Positions 1-12,800 of a stretch of DNA of 64,000 nucleotides are shown piece by piece; the stretch's first letter is position 1; every line of letters starts with the position of its first letter. The stretch covers positions 61,065,789 through 61,129,788 of the forward strand of contig JAJLRJ010000001.1 in NCBI GenBank assembly GCA_024195265.1, written 5' to 3'. The translations under genes were made by a program, and so were the position numbers. This stretch comes from Dendrophyllia cribrosa (lineage: Eukaryota > Cnidaria > Anthozoa > Scleractinia > Dendrophylliidae). The notes beneath the pieces are model-generated. The model searched no databases and was not told where the DNA came from. It saw nothing but the letters and a program-made list of their open reading frames with translations.

Positions 1-349
1 TCCTTTCCCAAAATCCATCGTTTCTAAATTACAATTCCAGCAGATAGAACAGTCGCTGTTGATTTCCACTGCAACTTCTATTTCCTATTAAATTTAGGTC
101 TTCACAAAACAATATTTCCCTAGAAGAAAACCTTTTTGGCATGATGGTATATGTAAATAAACTTTGCCTTTCCACCACCATATCATTTGGGCTTGGTAAA
201 TATTCATGAGCAATACCTTTTATGTTCATGGCCATTCTTCAGGTTTGCTAGCCTTGGTACTTCTTAAATAATGATTTTAGTGATTCGTTTCTACTCTTAG
301 TGTGCCACTGTCTGTTTTGGAATAACGATGTTTTAATTTCTCTTTTTAG
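1..349. other. intronic sequence, no gene seen
   Basis: No exon or element could be supported here. The stretch ends in a pyrimidine-rich acceptor (ctcttttta-g at 349) that opens the first visible senataxin exon, so it is read as the end of an intron whose upstream exon lies outside the window. Confidence 0.5.
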
Positions 350-618
350 ATCAAAAGCGTCATTGGCAATGAAATCAATCCCTCTCCAAGCATGCGTCAA
401 ATTAAATGACAATAGAAAACAGATACAAGGCAACAAGTTTTTTTCAGCACGAAGTAGAGTTGGAGGCACCGCATCTGTCAGCACTGAAGCCAAAGCTACA
501 GAAAAGAAACTCCATGGCAAACAGGCCACAAAAACGCCAGCCAAGCCCAAAGGAAAATACACAGCAAGGAAATCTGCTGGCAGAATAAAGGAATATGCTC
601 CTCGCCGAAAAAAGCGCG
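350..618 (+). CDS. SETX: SETX exon: basic linker
   Basis: First exon visible. It reads in one frame from RSKASLAMKS to KEYAPRRKKR and is rich in Lys, Arg and Thr (KQATKTPAKPKGK), like a disordered nuclear linker with nuclear-localisation-like clusters. It ends one base into a Gly codon that the exon at 1794 completes. Only the splice-phase match and composition support it, so it is less certain than the helicase exons. Confidence 0.55.
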
Positions 619-3600
619 GTAGGTTCCTGGTTGAATGAAGTACATATAACGTTTCTTTAACCGTCAGACTCAAGTTCAAAAAATGATAAAAGTGTTTGTT
701 TGTTATGTTCTTGTATTCTATCATATCAGTGGCCACTTTCTTATGAAATACAGCAGCTCCCTCATTATGGACACTTTTTCTGAACCTGAAGATGTCTATG
801 GACATTTTTTTTATCCTGCCATTTCCCGTCCCCCCCCCCCCCGGGTGGTTAAGACTGTACTTGGATTGCGTCCACACAAAGGCCATATTGTTGTAGCGAT
901 TTTCAATGGCTCTCAAGCCCTTGTGCAGGCAGTACTGTGTACGTTTTCAAATTCGTTCAGTATATTTGTAAATTGAAAACCACAACAACTACGACTGATA
1001 TCATGAACTACTGTAGTTCTTTTTCTTAACAACCGCTAATGATGTCATAAATTCACCAATATTGCATGATTTCTGATTGTAATCTTAAAAAATATGGCAT
1101 GATTTCTGACTGTAATATTCACCAATATGGCATGATTTCTGACTGTTATATTCACCAATATAGCATGATTTCTGACTGTAATATTACCATTGAGAACTAG
1201 ACTAATGATACAACGTATATTTTTAGCTTACTTTTATAGATTCTTAATTGTACGTATATTTATTGTTACTTTTTTATTTTGTTGTGGCAATACCTGTCAA
1301 CTAGCTGACTCAAAGCTTAGTGTATTTAATCACGTTATATAAAGTTTTTATTGTATTGTATTGTATTATTGTTTGATAATAATTAAGGTTTTTTGATGAA
1401 CATATAGCCAAAACGGTTCCAAAATGAGAGCTGTTCTAAAAATACGCATCTAAAGTTTATTTGACATAAGGTAAATTGATAAGACTGCGTTGAGTGAAAA
1501 GGGCTGATAGGCAACAGTGGTGCAGGATATCTTCCCTGTAGCTACCAAAAACATCAAAATAAAAACTGAACCTATGTGTTAGCGGCCATATACAGCTGCT
1601 TCTGCCATGTTCAACCTTGTTAATTGGCTGATTGTCTACTGGGAACAGTGTTAGTCTTTGGCAGAAGACAAATAAAATTGGGTTCCGTGTTAGAAAACGT
1701 TCTTTAGCTTAAGTTACATTTTAGGTGTTACTTACATGCTATTCTATTTCATCCATCCAAAAAGAGAAACTGTTAATGTTTTTTTATCCTTAGGTGCTAC
1801 ATCGGAAGACCCAATAGTCTTATCTGATGAGGAGGACAGTGCAATGGAAATGCCTGAAGAGAAAAAGCCATTCTCTAAAGAAGACCTAGATCCTGTAAAA
1901 GTGGATGATTATTTTTCAGACGACAGCAATGAAAATGATGACGTAGCTTTACTGGAATTGATGGACACATATGAGGCACAGAAACAAACAAAGGAGTTAG
2001 GGACTCAAAAACTAGCTCTTAGCAATTCTTCAGTGAAAGCCGACAACTCAAGTAAGAGGTACTATTCTTCCTTGTTAAAACGCAACGATACAAACTCTGT
2101 AGAGACACCAACGCGCGATGTTCCTCTTCCTGTGACAAAGACTGAACATGTTGCACATGATTCGAATTCTGCGTTGTTTGCTGAAAAGAAGGTCAATTCA
2201 ACATCTTTAAAGGCATTAGTACATGATAGTTTTGTTCGTAAGGTGAAGACTGAACAGGCTGAAACCGAATTAGACACTATTCTATATCCTGAAATAAGGA
2301 ACATTGAAGCCGAATTTAATGTTGATAACAATGAAAATTCTTGTAGCAAGGACGATGAGGAAGAACAAAGTGTTTTCATGCGACGGCATACACAAATCAC
2401 TCATGTTAACATCAAAAGTCAACCTATGGAACAAAGAGAAGAAGATGCACAAACCATTCCGGTTACCATCAAAAGTAAACCCACGGGACAGACAGAAGAA
2501 GATACTCCACTTGCTTCTATTAGTAAGCAACTTGAAAACGATGCCATTGTTGATGATGGAATGAACTTTTGGAATGATTTCTGTGGATACAGTGAACTTA
2601 TATTGAATTCTCAGGAAAATGCTATTGCAAGCATAGAGGACGATCTTAAAGATCTATATAGTACACAGACCCAAGATGTGGAAGAGCAAAATACCATTTT
2701 TGCAAATAGAGAGGATGATTACCAGGCTGAGTACGAATCTGTTAGCCCATCATATAATGATCGTTTGGAAATGGCTGTTGCTCCTGAAGAAACTTGGACA
2801 AAAAAAGGCGACAAACATGTGTCATTTCAAGATGACACAACTGTAGCTGCCACAGCCATGAGTGCCAGTAGACCATGTGGTCCACAAGCAGGCAAGCCAG
2901 CTATAACAAAACCTAGTAAAGCACTGAAAGAAGAAGAGTTATTTTATGAGATTCTAAGCTGGAATGTGTTGAACCTCGGTAACCCAGAAAGAAGTGAAAG
3001 ACATGCTAGCCTTCCTCGAAAATTCACTGCAGTTCCTGTACCTGAAAAGACTGGCTTTGAGTCCATGGATCAGTATTATGACACGTTCAAGCCTTTGTTA
3101 TTTATGGAAATTTGGGAGCAGGTACGTTAGTCTACCTAGTCCATATGTTAAGGCTGCGTTTTTTTGGGAGAATCCGAAATTGGATTTGTGATCTCGGATC
3201 ATATGGATTTTTCATGACCAAAAAAACGAAAAATCCAAAAACCGATCATTTAACGTAAAAAACCGTTGGTATGCAAATGAAGCTATTTTGACTCGCTTGT
3301 GTTTATCAGCCTGCTTGACAAATAGTTTTCAAAATATAAGCAATAAAATCTTACCTGAATTGCCCATGATATGAAATCGTGAAAGAAACAAAACAGTGAA
3401 CGGAACCAGTACGGAACCACAAAAGACCGTTTGTCAGATGTACTTTTTTCGAATACATTCCCAAAAAAAACGCTCAGATCACGAATCTAAAAATCGAAAT
3501 TGAGATTTGATCTGAAAAATCTCACCGAAGTATGGATTCAACGATTCATGATCCGTTTTTGGATTTTAGTAAGAAAGTAGTAGTAGTAGCAGCAGTAGTA

Positions 3601-3752
3601 GTAGCAGCAGCAGTAGCAGTATTAGTGGCAGTAGTAGTAGTAGCAGTAGCAGTAGCAGTAGCAGTAGCAGTAGCAGTAGCAGTAGCAGTAGCAGTAGCAG
3701 TAGCAGTAGCAGTAGCAGTAGCAGTAGCAGTAGCAGTAGCAGTAGCAGTAGC

Positions 3753-3823
<71 letters not shown>

Positions 3824-6800
3824 CAGTAGTAGTAGAAGTAGCAGCAGCAGCAGCAGTAGTATTAGTGGTAGTAGTAGCAGTATTAGTATTATTAGTATTA
3901 GTAGTAGTAGTAGCAGTATTAGTAGCAGTACTAGTAGTAGCAGCAGCAGTAGAAATAGCAGTAGCAGTAGCAGTAGCAGTAGCAGTAGCAGTAGCAGTAG
4001 CAGCAGCAGTAGCAGCAAGCAATAGCAGTAGCAGCAGTAGTAACGTAACAGTATCAGTAGCAGTGGCAGTAGTAACAGCAACAGTAGTAGTAGCAGCGGC
4101 AGTAGAAGTATAAGGCCAAGCTCCACGAAGACAACAAATGCTTATTTATAATAAGACGCATGCGCAAAGAAGGATACAATCAAGGTGAAATAGATTTCCT
4201 TTTTAATGCAATTGTGCTTCCAAAAGTATTGTATGGCATTACATTTTTTGCAGCTATTGTTTCAGATCTTACCGTTGTGCAAAGTTTTTTAAAAAGATGT
4301 TACAAGAGGCGCTACACATCAGTTCGTTTTAATATTTTAGAGCTTTTAGAAAAAAGTGACTGCCGTCTTTTTAACAAATTTAAACATAGAGACCAGCCAC
4401 TACATAGTTTACTTCCAAGGTATAAACCATCATCTGCGTGCCTTAGAAACAGAACCAGCTTAAAACCAAATATAAACACAGAACGTTTTAATAGATTTTA
4501 ATAGATTAATCTTTTAGTATAACTTAGCTATATAATAATTTAAATCTTAAAATTTTTAAATTCTTAATTTTTAATTTATCTGAACCATTGTATGTATAAC
4601 TGACTGTAACATCGGATATGTATTATGTGATGAATAAAGTAGTAGTTGTAGTAGTAGCAGTAGCATCAGTTGCAGTAGTAGCAGAAGTAGTAGTAACAAC
4701 TGCAGTAGTAGTAGCGGCAGTAGCAGCAGCAGTAGCATTATTAGAAGCAGTAGTAGTAGTAGCAGCAGCATTAGCAGGAGTAGTAGCAGCAGCCGTATTA
4801 GTAGTAGCAGCAGCAGTATTAGTAGTAGTAGCAGCAGTAGCAGTAGCAGTATTAGTAGCAGCAGTAGTAGTAGCAGCAGCAGTATTAGCAGTAGCAGTAA
4901 CAGTTGTAAATAGCAGTAGCAGTAGCAGCAGTAACAAGCAGGAGCAAGAGCAGTAACAGGAGTAGCTGCAGTAGCAGTAGTACATACATACATACATACA
5001 TACATACATACATACATACATACATACATACATACATACATACATACATACATACATACATACATACATACATACATAAAACTTTATTTCATCTCGAATT
5101 TCAGAGTAGCCAAAAATAGGCTAGTATCTCCGAGAAACAAATAAAATCCTAAAATAAGATAAACCATGGTATACACTAACTGGAGAAAATGTTTAACTCT
5201 AATACTTAACTCTTAATACAATTAATTAATTAATCTGTTTCACCAAATATACCAATTTCGATATATTAAAATTCATACTTGGCTCCGAGGCTTGGGGGAA
5301 TAAAACAAAAGAACTGAATAATTCAACGCTGAACATCAATTTGTTTTATTCCCCCAAGCCTCGGAGCCAAGTATGAATTTTAATATATCGAAATTGGTCT
5401 ATTGCTAAAATAAAATCATGCAGAGACGAAAGGGTTCACAGTTTGTCAGGCAACGCGTTCCAGGATTTAGTAGCAGTATAATTGAAAGAATTTAAGCCAT
5501 AAGTAGTAGTAACAGGTTTAGGAAGATTAAGGATATCAGTACCTCTCATAGTAGTAGTGGTAATAGTTTGCTTTGTAACTTTATGCCGCATGTCTCCAAA
5601 TTAAAGTTAAAAGATATATCTCTAGGTTATCAGCAGTTGGTGGGATAAGGATGTCAATAAAAAGCAGGTGTTCATGGATGTTTTGGATGGAAGTGCCCCC
5701 AATAACTTGTCGATCATTCCATGCAATGGTTTTATTAGTGAGCAACAACAAAAGAAGGCTTTGTTTCCTCTGGAAAGTGACTTGGTTCTGGTGAGACTTG
5801 CAGTTGGTGATGCCAGAGGTAGGGATATGTACACATTGCTTTTGACGGAAAATGAAATAAGAAAATTGACAACAAATATCGATTATGAAATGTTGGTAAT
5901 GGTGTTTATGGACATAAATATCATGGACAAAGCGTTAATTCGATAACCTTCTCAACCAAGGCCAATTCCTTATTTTCTTTCCTCAGCCTACTTACTATAT
6001 TAGCAGAAATAGTACGCGAGGTGTAAGAAATTCCTGAATGATTCATTATTGTCCATCTTGGATCAGTTACATTATGTGTAACCTTAGAAACATTCTTTTG
6101 ACAAAACGGCAGTAAGGACTCTCAGGAAAAGAAAATGTAGTCAAAACATGTCATAACTGCCAAGTATTCTTCTGTCATCGCACCCTTGTATTAGTGGACA
6201 CAAACGTGCAAACAATGCCCTTCTCCTCCTCCATTCCCATCTAGCAATGTGGAGTAGGAAATGACTGCGATCTCTGTTATAGCAAGGTTGGTTCAAAAGT
6301 AGAAGAGGAAGAGCGACTGTTGTTTGGTTAATTGAGTTAGGAATTCCATCAAAACATGGTTTTTAGAACGTCTTTTATTCTTTTGCCTAGAGCCGTAGAT
6401 ACCTTTAACAATTAAACAATATCTTGATCATGTCATTTTTCACTGCAGATGGTGGTAACGTGCAGCCCGGCTTCAAGTATGGCAAAGCAGTGTTTGGTAT
6501 TGTTGAGAAAGCTGACATTAAAACTATCCAGTCAGCACGAAGAGCCAGCATGGGAAGCAGTGGAGAGGATGGTATGCAGTGCCTTCCTGTTTGAAAATAA
6601 ATTTAGTCCATCTACATTCCCTTGATGCTTTGTTTTTAAGTCATGAATAAGCAAAGTGTTGAACAAGTTACGGGGACGAATATGTAAATTTCACTCCTTT
6701 CATTTATCTGCTGTAACCTTTTATTGGTAATTCCGCTGATCAGTGCGGCAGTCATTTTACCTTTCCAAATGCAAAGAAATATTGAGTAGAGAATACTCGA

Positions 6801-9800
6801 CCGCCGAAAGAGAGGACATTATGAAGGCGATGCAAGGTTGATCAAGAAGCTGAATTTGTTTCGTTTCTTTTAATATTGCTAATAATTGCCCAATATTTCG
6901 GTTAGACAAAACTAATCTTCATTAGGGGCTAAGAATGCTTAGCATGTACATGTAGAGCATTTCGTTTTCACGAGTTGGTTCATAAGAGCTTTGTTACTCT
7001 GTTTCACTTATTCTTGCGTTAAGACATGTTCACACCTTATTCTAAGGTGGGTTTGTCTAAATTGTCACGGCTAATTGAAGACTTGTTGGTGTGGTATGAC
7101 CATAAAATAAAACCTAATTGATTGACAAATTTAATGGCTATCATGTTTCACTGACGCCTACATAATTATTTCACCTTCTTTGTGTTTTTTTTGTTGTTGG
7201 TGTTGTTGTTATTTAAATAAACTAAGTTAATGTGCATGTGATTTTAATTTTAGATGTATCACATACCACAAAATTCCAGCTCACTTTAAACATCAAAACT
7301 ACTTCAAAATTCCGACCAGTGAGAAACAGTTGCCTTCAGGTGGAGTTTGTGACATCACTGTTAACAGCACTGCGGCAATGGTGTGGTTTAATGCATCTTA
7401 ATAAGAGCCTCTTAGCCTGTGATATCCTGAAACCACGCAAAGTGGATTATTTTTGCTCAAACGATTATCAACACTCATCACTTGTGTCGAAGGTACTGAA
7501 TTATTGTTGTTGTTGTTTTCTTTTAACTACTATGGTTTTTACCACGACTATTTTGATTTTTTTTTCACACCAGTACATTTGTAGTACAGCTGGAGAATCT
7601 GCAGGCATACTTCTAAAAAGCCAACTGATATACTTTAAAAAAAAGTGGGAATCATTTTCTTCTGTGTAACAGTTTTGGCTGCTACTGTTTCATTTGATTT
7701 GTTTGCATTGGTTTTGGCAACCCAAATGAAACAGGTTTGACATTATCATTATTTTAGCGCCTTGTTTTTTATTTGAACGAGCTGTTCACCAAATGAGTTT
7801 TTTTATGAATGGGAAGAAAATAATGAACAGGAATTGGTATTTATTTTAGATGCTGCAGAATTGAATTACGTAATTGTCTTTTCATCAATGATGTGTGTTT
7901 GGATCTTGGCAAACGCATGCACTTTTCTTTAAATTGCTGTATTTACAGGAATATAACGAGTCTCAAGAAAAGGTTATCTCCACTGCAACGAATGCTGTAC
8001 ACATGCCCTTCCCGATACCACGCATTTGCTTAGTGCAGGGGCCTCCTGGAACAGGCAAATCTTACACCATTGTAGGTCTTGTCAAGGAGATACTGAATGT
8101 GAGTCAGAATAAGTGATATATGTATTTATTCGTGGTATTGTTTAGATGGCGATTATCTGAAAACTGTTTGACAACAAAGTGTGATCATTCCAACGATTTA
8201 ATGTTTGTTTACTTTATAGCGACCACAAGAAATTCCAACACAGACAGCTACAGGACCATCAAATGGATATTTGGCAAACAAAGTACGAATTCTTTTGTGT
8301 GCTCCTTCCAATGCTGCCATAGATGAGTTAATTGGTCAAATCACACAGGCAAAGATATGTCTTGATAAGCGCCACCACGGAATGGACAACAGTAGAAGCA
8401 AACGAAAAAGTACAGTAAAGACAGGTTGGTTAGGGCTGCTAAGTTATGCATCTTCCGTTGGCAATTTTTTTTTTCAACGGAAGCAATGTAAGAAAATATC
8501 ACACACAGAGGCGTGTTCATCTACAACTTTACCCCAAACATATGAATCACAAATGGAATAGCACTTTTTTCAATACAATCATACACCATATTTACCAAGT
8601 TAAACATCTGAACTAGTCCTTAACAAATATAAATACCTCTGACTAGTTATTACCAATATAGTGATTTGGAGGCATAGTGGTTGATTGGTCAACACGCTGG
8701 ACTGCCAATGCCCCTGTGAGCTTCTTACATGGGTTACTGATAAACCAAAAAACGCCATGGTAATAACTGTATAAAACAAAGATATTTAGTTAGGGCCAGG
8801 TTGATCATCAAATGCTACTCCACTTGAACAACTTGACTGTGAAAGTAACAGGCCGCAGGCATTAAATGAATACTGGTTTTGTTTCTCTCCCTCTGAAACA
8901 CACATAAGCTGTCTCCAAGAACTGTGGTGATGTGTCCTTAATTCGAGTTGGCCGTAAGTCACACATACATCCAACCGTGATGAAATTTGCTTTGGACAGC
9001 ATAATGAAACAAGTGAAAGACACACAGTCTGTTTCTGCAACAGCAGATAATCTTAGCTCCATCAAAGATAACCTCAAGACATGTGATGCGAGAGAAAAGG
9101 TATTAGAGAAGCGGATTTGGCAGTTGCAGAACTCACCTCACCCTGATAACCATGACAAGGTATTTTCTTTTCCTTTCTTTTTCTTGTTTTTCAATTTTAC
9201 ACATGCGTTTTTAAAGCTGTCCTATTCATTCTATACTGCTGTTTCCCCTGTTTTTCTTCTTTGGGTGTTGTAAGGGAATTCAGCTGCTAAAATTCCCAGT
9301 GTGCTTAATCTAGTAATGTCATATTCTCAACTACTGTTAGTTCCCCGTCCTCTAGGATGTCAACTGATACATGATATTGAATATTTGTCTGGGTTCTGAA
9401 ATCCTCCCTTTTTGTGGCAATGGGTGATTAGTCCCTCCCAACCCCCAACCTGTAGGTCACGTTTTGTCATTTAATGGCCCTTCCTGTATGGTTGAAATTG
9501 CCGGGCGAATATGTTTTCAATACCCAATGAAGTCCAGTTATTGTCAATCATCAGTCAGTTGTTGTTGAAAGTAAAAGTTTTAGTCTAATGTCGTGTGTAC
9601 TTTACAGCTGAAACAAATTCAAGAGGAGAAAGCTACGCTTAAGAACACCAAGCAACAACTTCACATGAAGTACCGCACAGAGAAGACTAAGGAAGCCAAC
9701 AGTCGGCGACAAGAGTCAAGGATAAGAAGGGAAATACTGGATTCTGCAGACATAATCTGTACCACACTCAGTGGAGCAGGCAGCACAAGCTTAAAAAATG

Positions 9801-12800
9801 ACTTGCAGCTGGCTGGACGGTTAGAATTATGTTTTGCTACTGCCTTTTTCTGCCTTTTTTCTACATTCGAGTTTTTACTAATATTATTTCTTCACTGTTT
9901 GTAGACGCATCTGCCCATTTACCTGTGTTATTGTTGATGAGGTAAGACTAAAATAATTTTACACACATAATATAACTCATTTTTTTGGTCAACCTGTGTT
10001 TAGGGTAATGTGTTGTATACAATCTTTTATGTTTTGTAGGCCTGTCAGTCCACTGAACTGGATTTGCTCATACCTCTTGAATTTAAGGCATCCAAGCTGG
10101 TGCTAGTCGGTGACCCTGAACAGCTGCCTCCAACAGTAAAATCGTTGGTACGTACAAATACCAGTCAAACCTTAGTGGCATTTCATCTTCTGATATAATA
10201 GGGTCTTTAAGATACAGGAACGCGGACGCCTTGAAGAACGCCATGGTCGAAGAGGGTCTGGGTCGAGTGTACGGTGTTCGCGGCGGGAAAACTAAGTTAA
10301 GAATGTGTTGTGTCTGCTACAACGCGAAGTTTCCTCCAGTCATGGCTTCATTCAAAGAAACTCGAGAAGCGTTGCTTACAAGTCATCACGAAGCGGTTTT
10401 ATCACCGATGTGGAGTTCATACTGCTTTACGAAGAAAACACATCCAACAATTTGGATTTTCCTTACGATGAATATCCGAGATTTCATTTGCAGGACAAGA
10501 ATGAAGCTGAGTGCAAATAAAAGCCAACTTTAGGGTGGAAAAGTAATATTTCCCGACTAGTAGATGCACTTGACATTCCTGCCGTCTTCACATGTCAACA
10601 AGGAACGGTTTGCGAGGGAGCAGAAGGCCTCTTATGTAAAAAATATTAGCCTAAAGCAAAATTAAGCTTTTTAGCTTTATTCATTTCGCTTCGCTCGTGT
10701 GCAATTATATTCTGTATGTTGTCATTTGTGCTGGTTTTATTTCTACACGAAATACAAACAAATTCAAAATACACTCTTAAATGAAGCAGAAATACAAAAA
10801 ACAAAACAAAACAAAAACAAAGAAAATGATTGCTGAAGAATTTTTCGAGTGACAAGTAAGCTTAAGACTTATACATGCACTTGAGCTTTGAGCACGGCAT
10901 CGATATCCTCTGAGCTTCGCTGGATATGCTTGTTTACCTTAGAGTAAAAGCGCCCAAGTTCAGTTTTTTCACTAACACTGCTAAAAGAAATGTTCAAGGT
11001 TTCGAAAAACTCAAATAGTGTTAAATGAAAGGTCGAAAGAACCCATAAAGACCATAAAAATACTCACGTTTTACCAGAAACGCGAAACCTCTTTGTGTCA
11101 CGTCCGTCGCAAGCAAGAACGCGACAAATTGGGCTTATTGTCATGCGCAGTGAACTTCAAAAGTTAATTATTAATTCCGGTCGTCTCTGGCGGCGTCCGC
11201 GTTCCTGTATCTTATATTAAGTCCCTAATAGGAGGAAAGGAATTGTACACATAACATTTCCAATTTGTTGGGAATAGCTCCGGAGGTGGGTGGGGGGAGG
11301 GGGGGGGGGGGGGGGGGGGGTGGGGAATGTGAAGTTTCGATTTCATCAAGAAGTTAGTCTTTGATTCAACCCTTTTGCTACCAACGCTACCACTACCTAC
11401 ATTCAGAACCACAAGATTCACATCGCCATTATCAACAGTCTACAGATAATTGTCTTTTGTTTGTCCAAAAAATGGTTAATTCATGTAAAATAAAACAACC
11501 ATAATTATAAATATCATATGCAAAGCATCAGGAGTTATTAAATTTGAGAGAATTTATTTCTTCTTGAATTTAGTTTGCTCAGTAATAATTCAAACTATCC
11601 ATGTTTACACCAAAACAATGCTGAGGAATAAACCTTCGTCTAACAGTTCTACTCAGAAGAATGAACTTTTTGCAGAAAAATACCCATATTATTTAAAGAC
11701 AAGAGGCTCCAAGCAGCCTATACTCATGCGCATGCGTAAAAAAGTTTTACGATATATTTTAAACATGATAAGAAGATGTCCGATATGGAGAAGAGTTACT
11801 CCATATATTCAGTCATCGTTCCTGCAAACCACGTTGTTTACTATTGAATGTTTTGTAAATGAAGACTGTACCACAATGAAGCCAGTGATTCATCTAAGTC
11901 TTATATATACCTAACGTGAACATTAGTAATGCCAGTAGGGTTGTAGGAGACGCTGTCGTGACACTTCAGTAACGCTGTTTTACTGGAAGTGAGAGTAGCT
12001 GGAAGTCACTAAACAAAAAGTGTAAATGGCAACGCTATGAACCAGAAGTGCACAATTTAAAATATGCGTGCACAAATTTGCATGCAAAATTGTGCACAAA
12101 AATAATAATAATAAAAAAAAGAAAAAGAAAAAAAAAGAAAAACAGAGGCCATTTTATAACTCATGCTGCTACGCGCATGAGTAAAAACAAAACCCACTGT
12201 GAACAGACTAAACACTTTAGCTTCAGTAAATAGGCCCGCCCCGTGTTTAAAGCAAATGTTCTCATACTTCGTCATACTTATGATTTCTTATAGAAAGCAA
12301 AAGAGAATTTATTTGGACGTTCAATGTTCGAAAGGCTTTACAGGTTCTTCAGACACCACGGTAAGTATATAAAAGAAACTGTAGTATAAACTGTGTTTGG
12401 TTTTGTATTTGTATTTTTGTTGTTGTTGTTTGTATTGTTTTGTTGTTATACTTACAAAACACGTCTTCCCGGAGATATATTGGCCAAGTATGGGGCAAGA
12501 TACTACTCCTATATGCCACCTCCAACCGGAAGTGGACTGTTATTGGGTTTACCTGGCAAAATGTTGCAAGAACAGCCTTCCAGTCAGCGGAAGTTAACAA
12601 TATTCATAATGCTGAATGCCGAGGAAGCCAGGAATGAGCATCAGTAAGTGGGCTCTTAGTGGCTGGGAAAAAATAGTCATGAAATGCGAGATGATTGTAC
12701 ATCAAATGTTGGTAGTTTTGCTTAAGGACGTTTATTGTGTGGTAGTCGGTAATAATGAATCAGAGATTGACTGGTTTGTTGAGCGGCTGGTTGGTTTGTT

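Noticed and set aside
248..916. 222-codon open frame on the minus strand
   Set aside because: It lies antisense to the basic SETX exon and crosses the poly-C run; no domain recognised and no splice context. Read as a shadow frame.
3532..4126. Poly-Val/Ala, poly-Thr and poly-Leu open frames
   Set aside because: Artefacts of the triplet microsatellite, open in all frames.
4571..5077. Minus-strand frames starting with a Met-Tyr-Val-Cys repeat
   Set aside because: Translation of the (TACA)n and (GTA)n microsatellites.
7670..7760. Inverted pair around gtttcatttgatttg and caaatgaaacag
   Set aside because: Short and imperfect; could be chance in AT-rich sequence.
8660..8760. tRNA-like stretch (ggcatagtggttgattgg)
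   Set aside because: A-box-like only; no convincing B box or acceptor stem, so neither tRNA gene nor SINE is claimed.
12393..12650. Overlapping plus and minus frames after the exon at 12294
   Set aside because: Three frames are open at once, and none fits the SETX phase or a known family.
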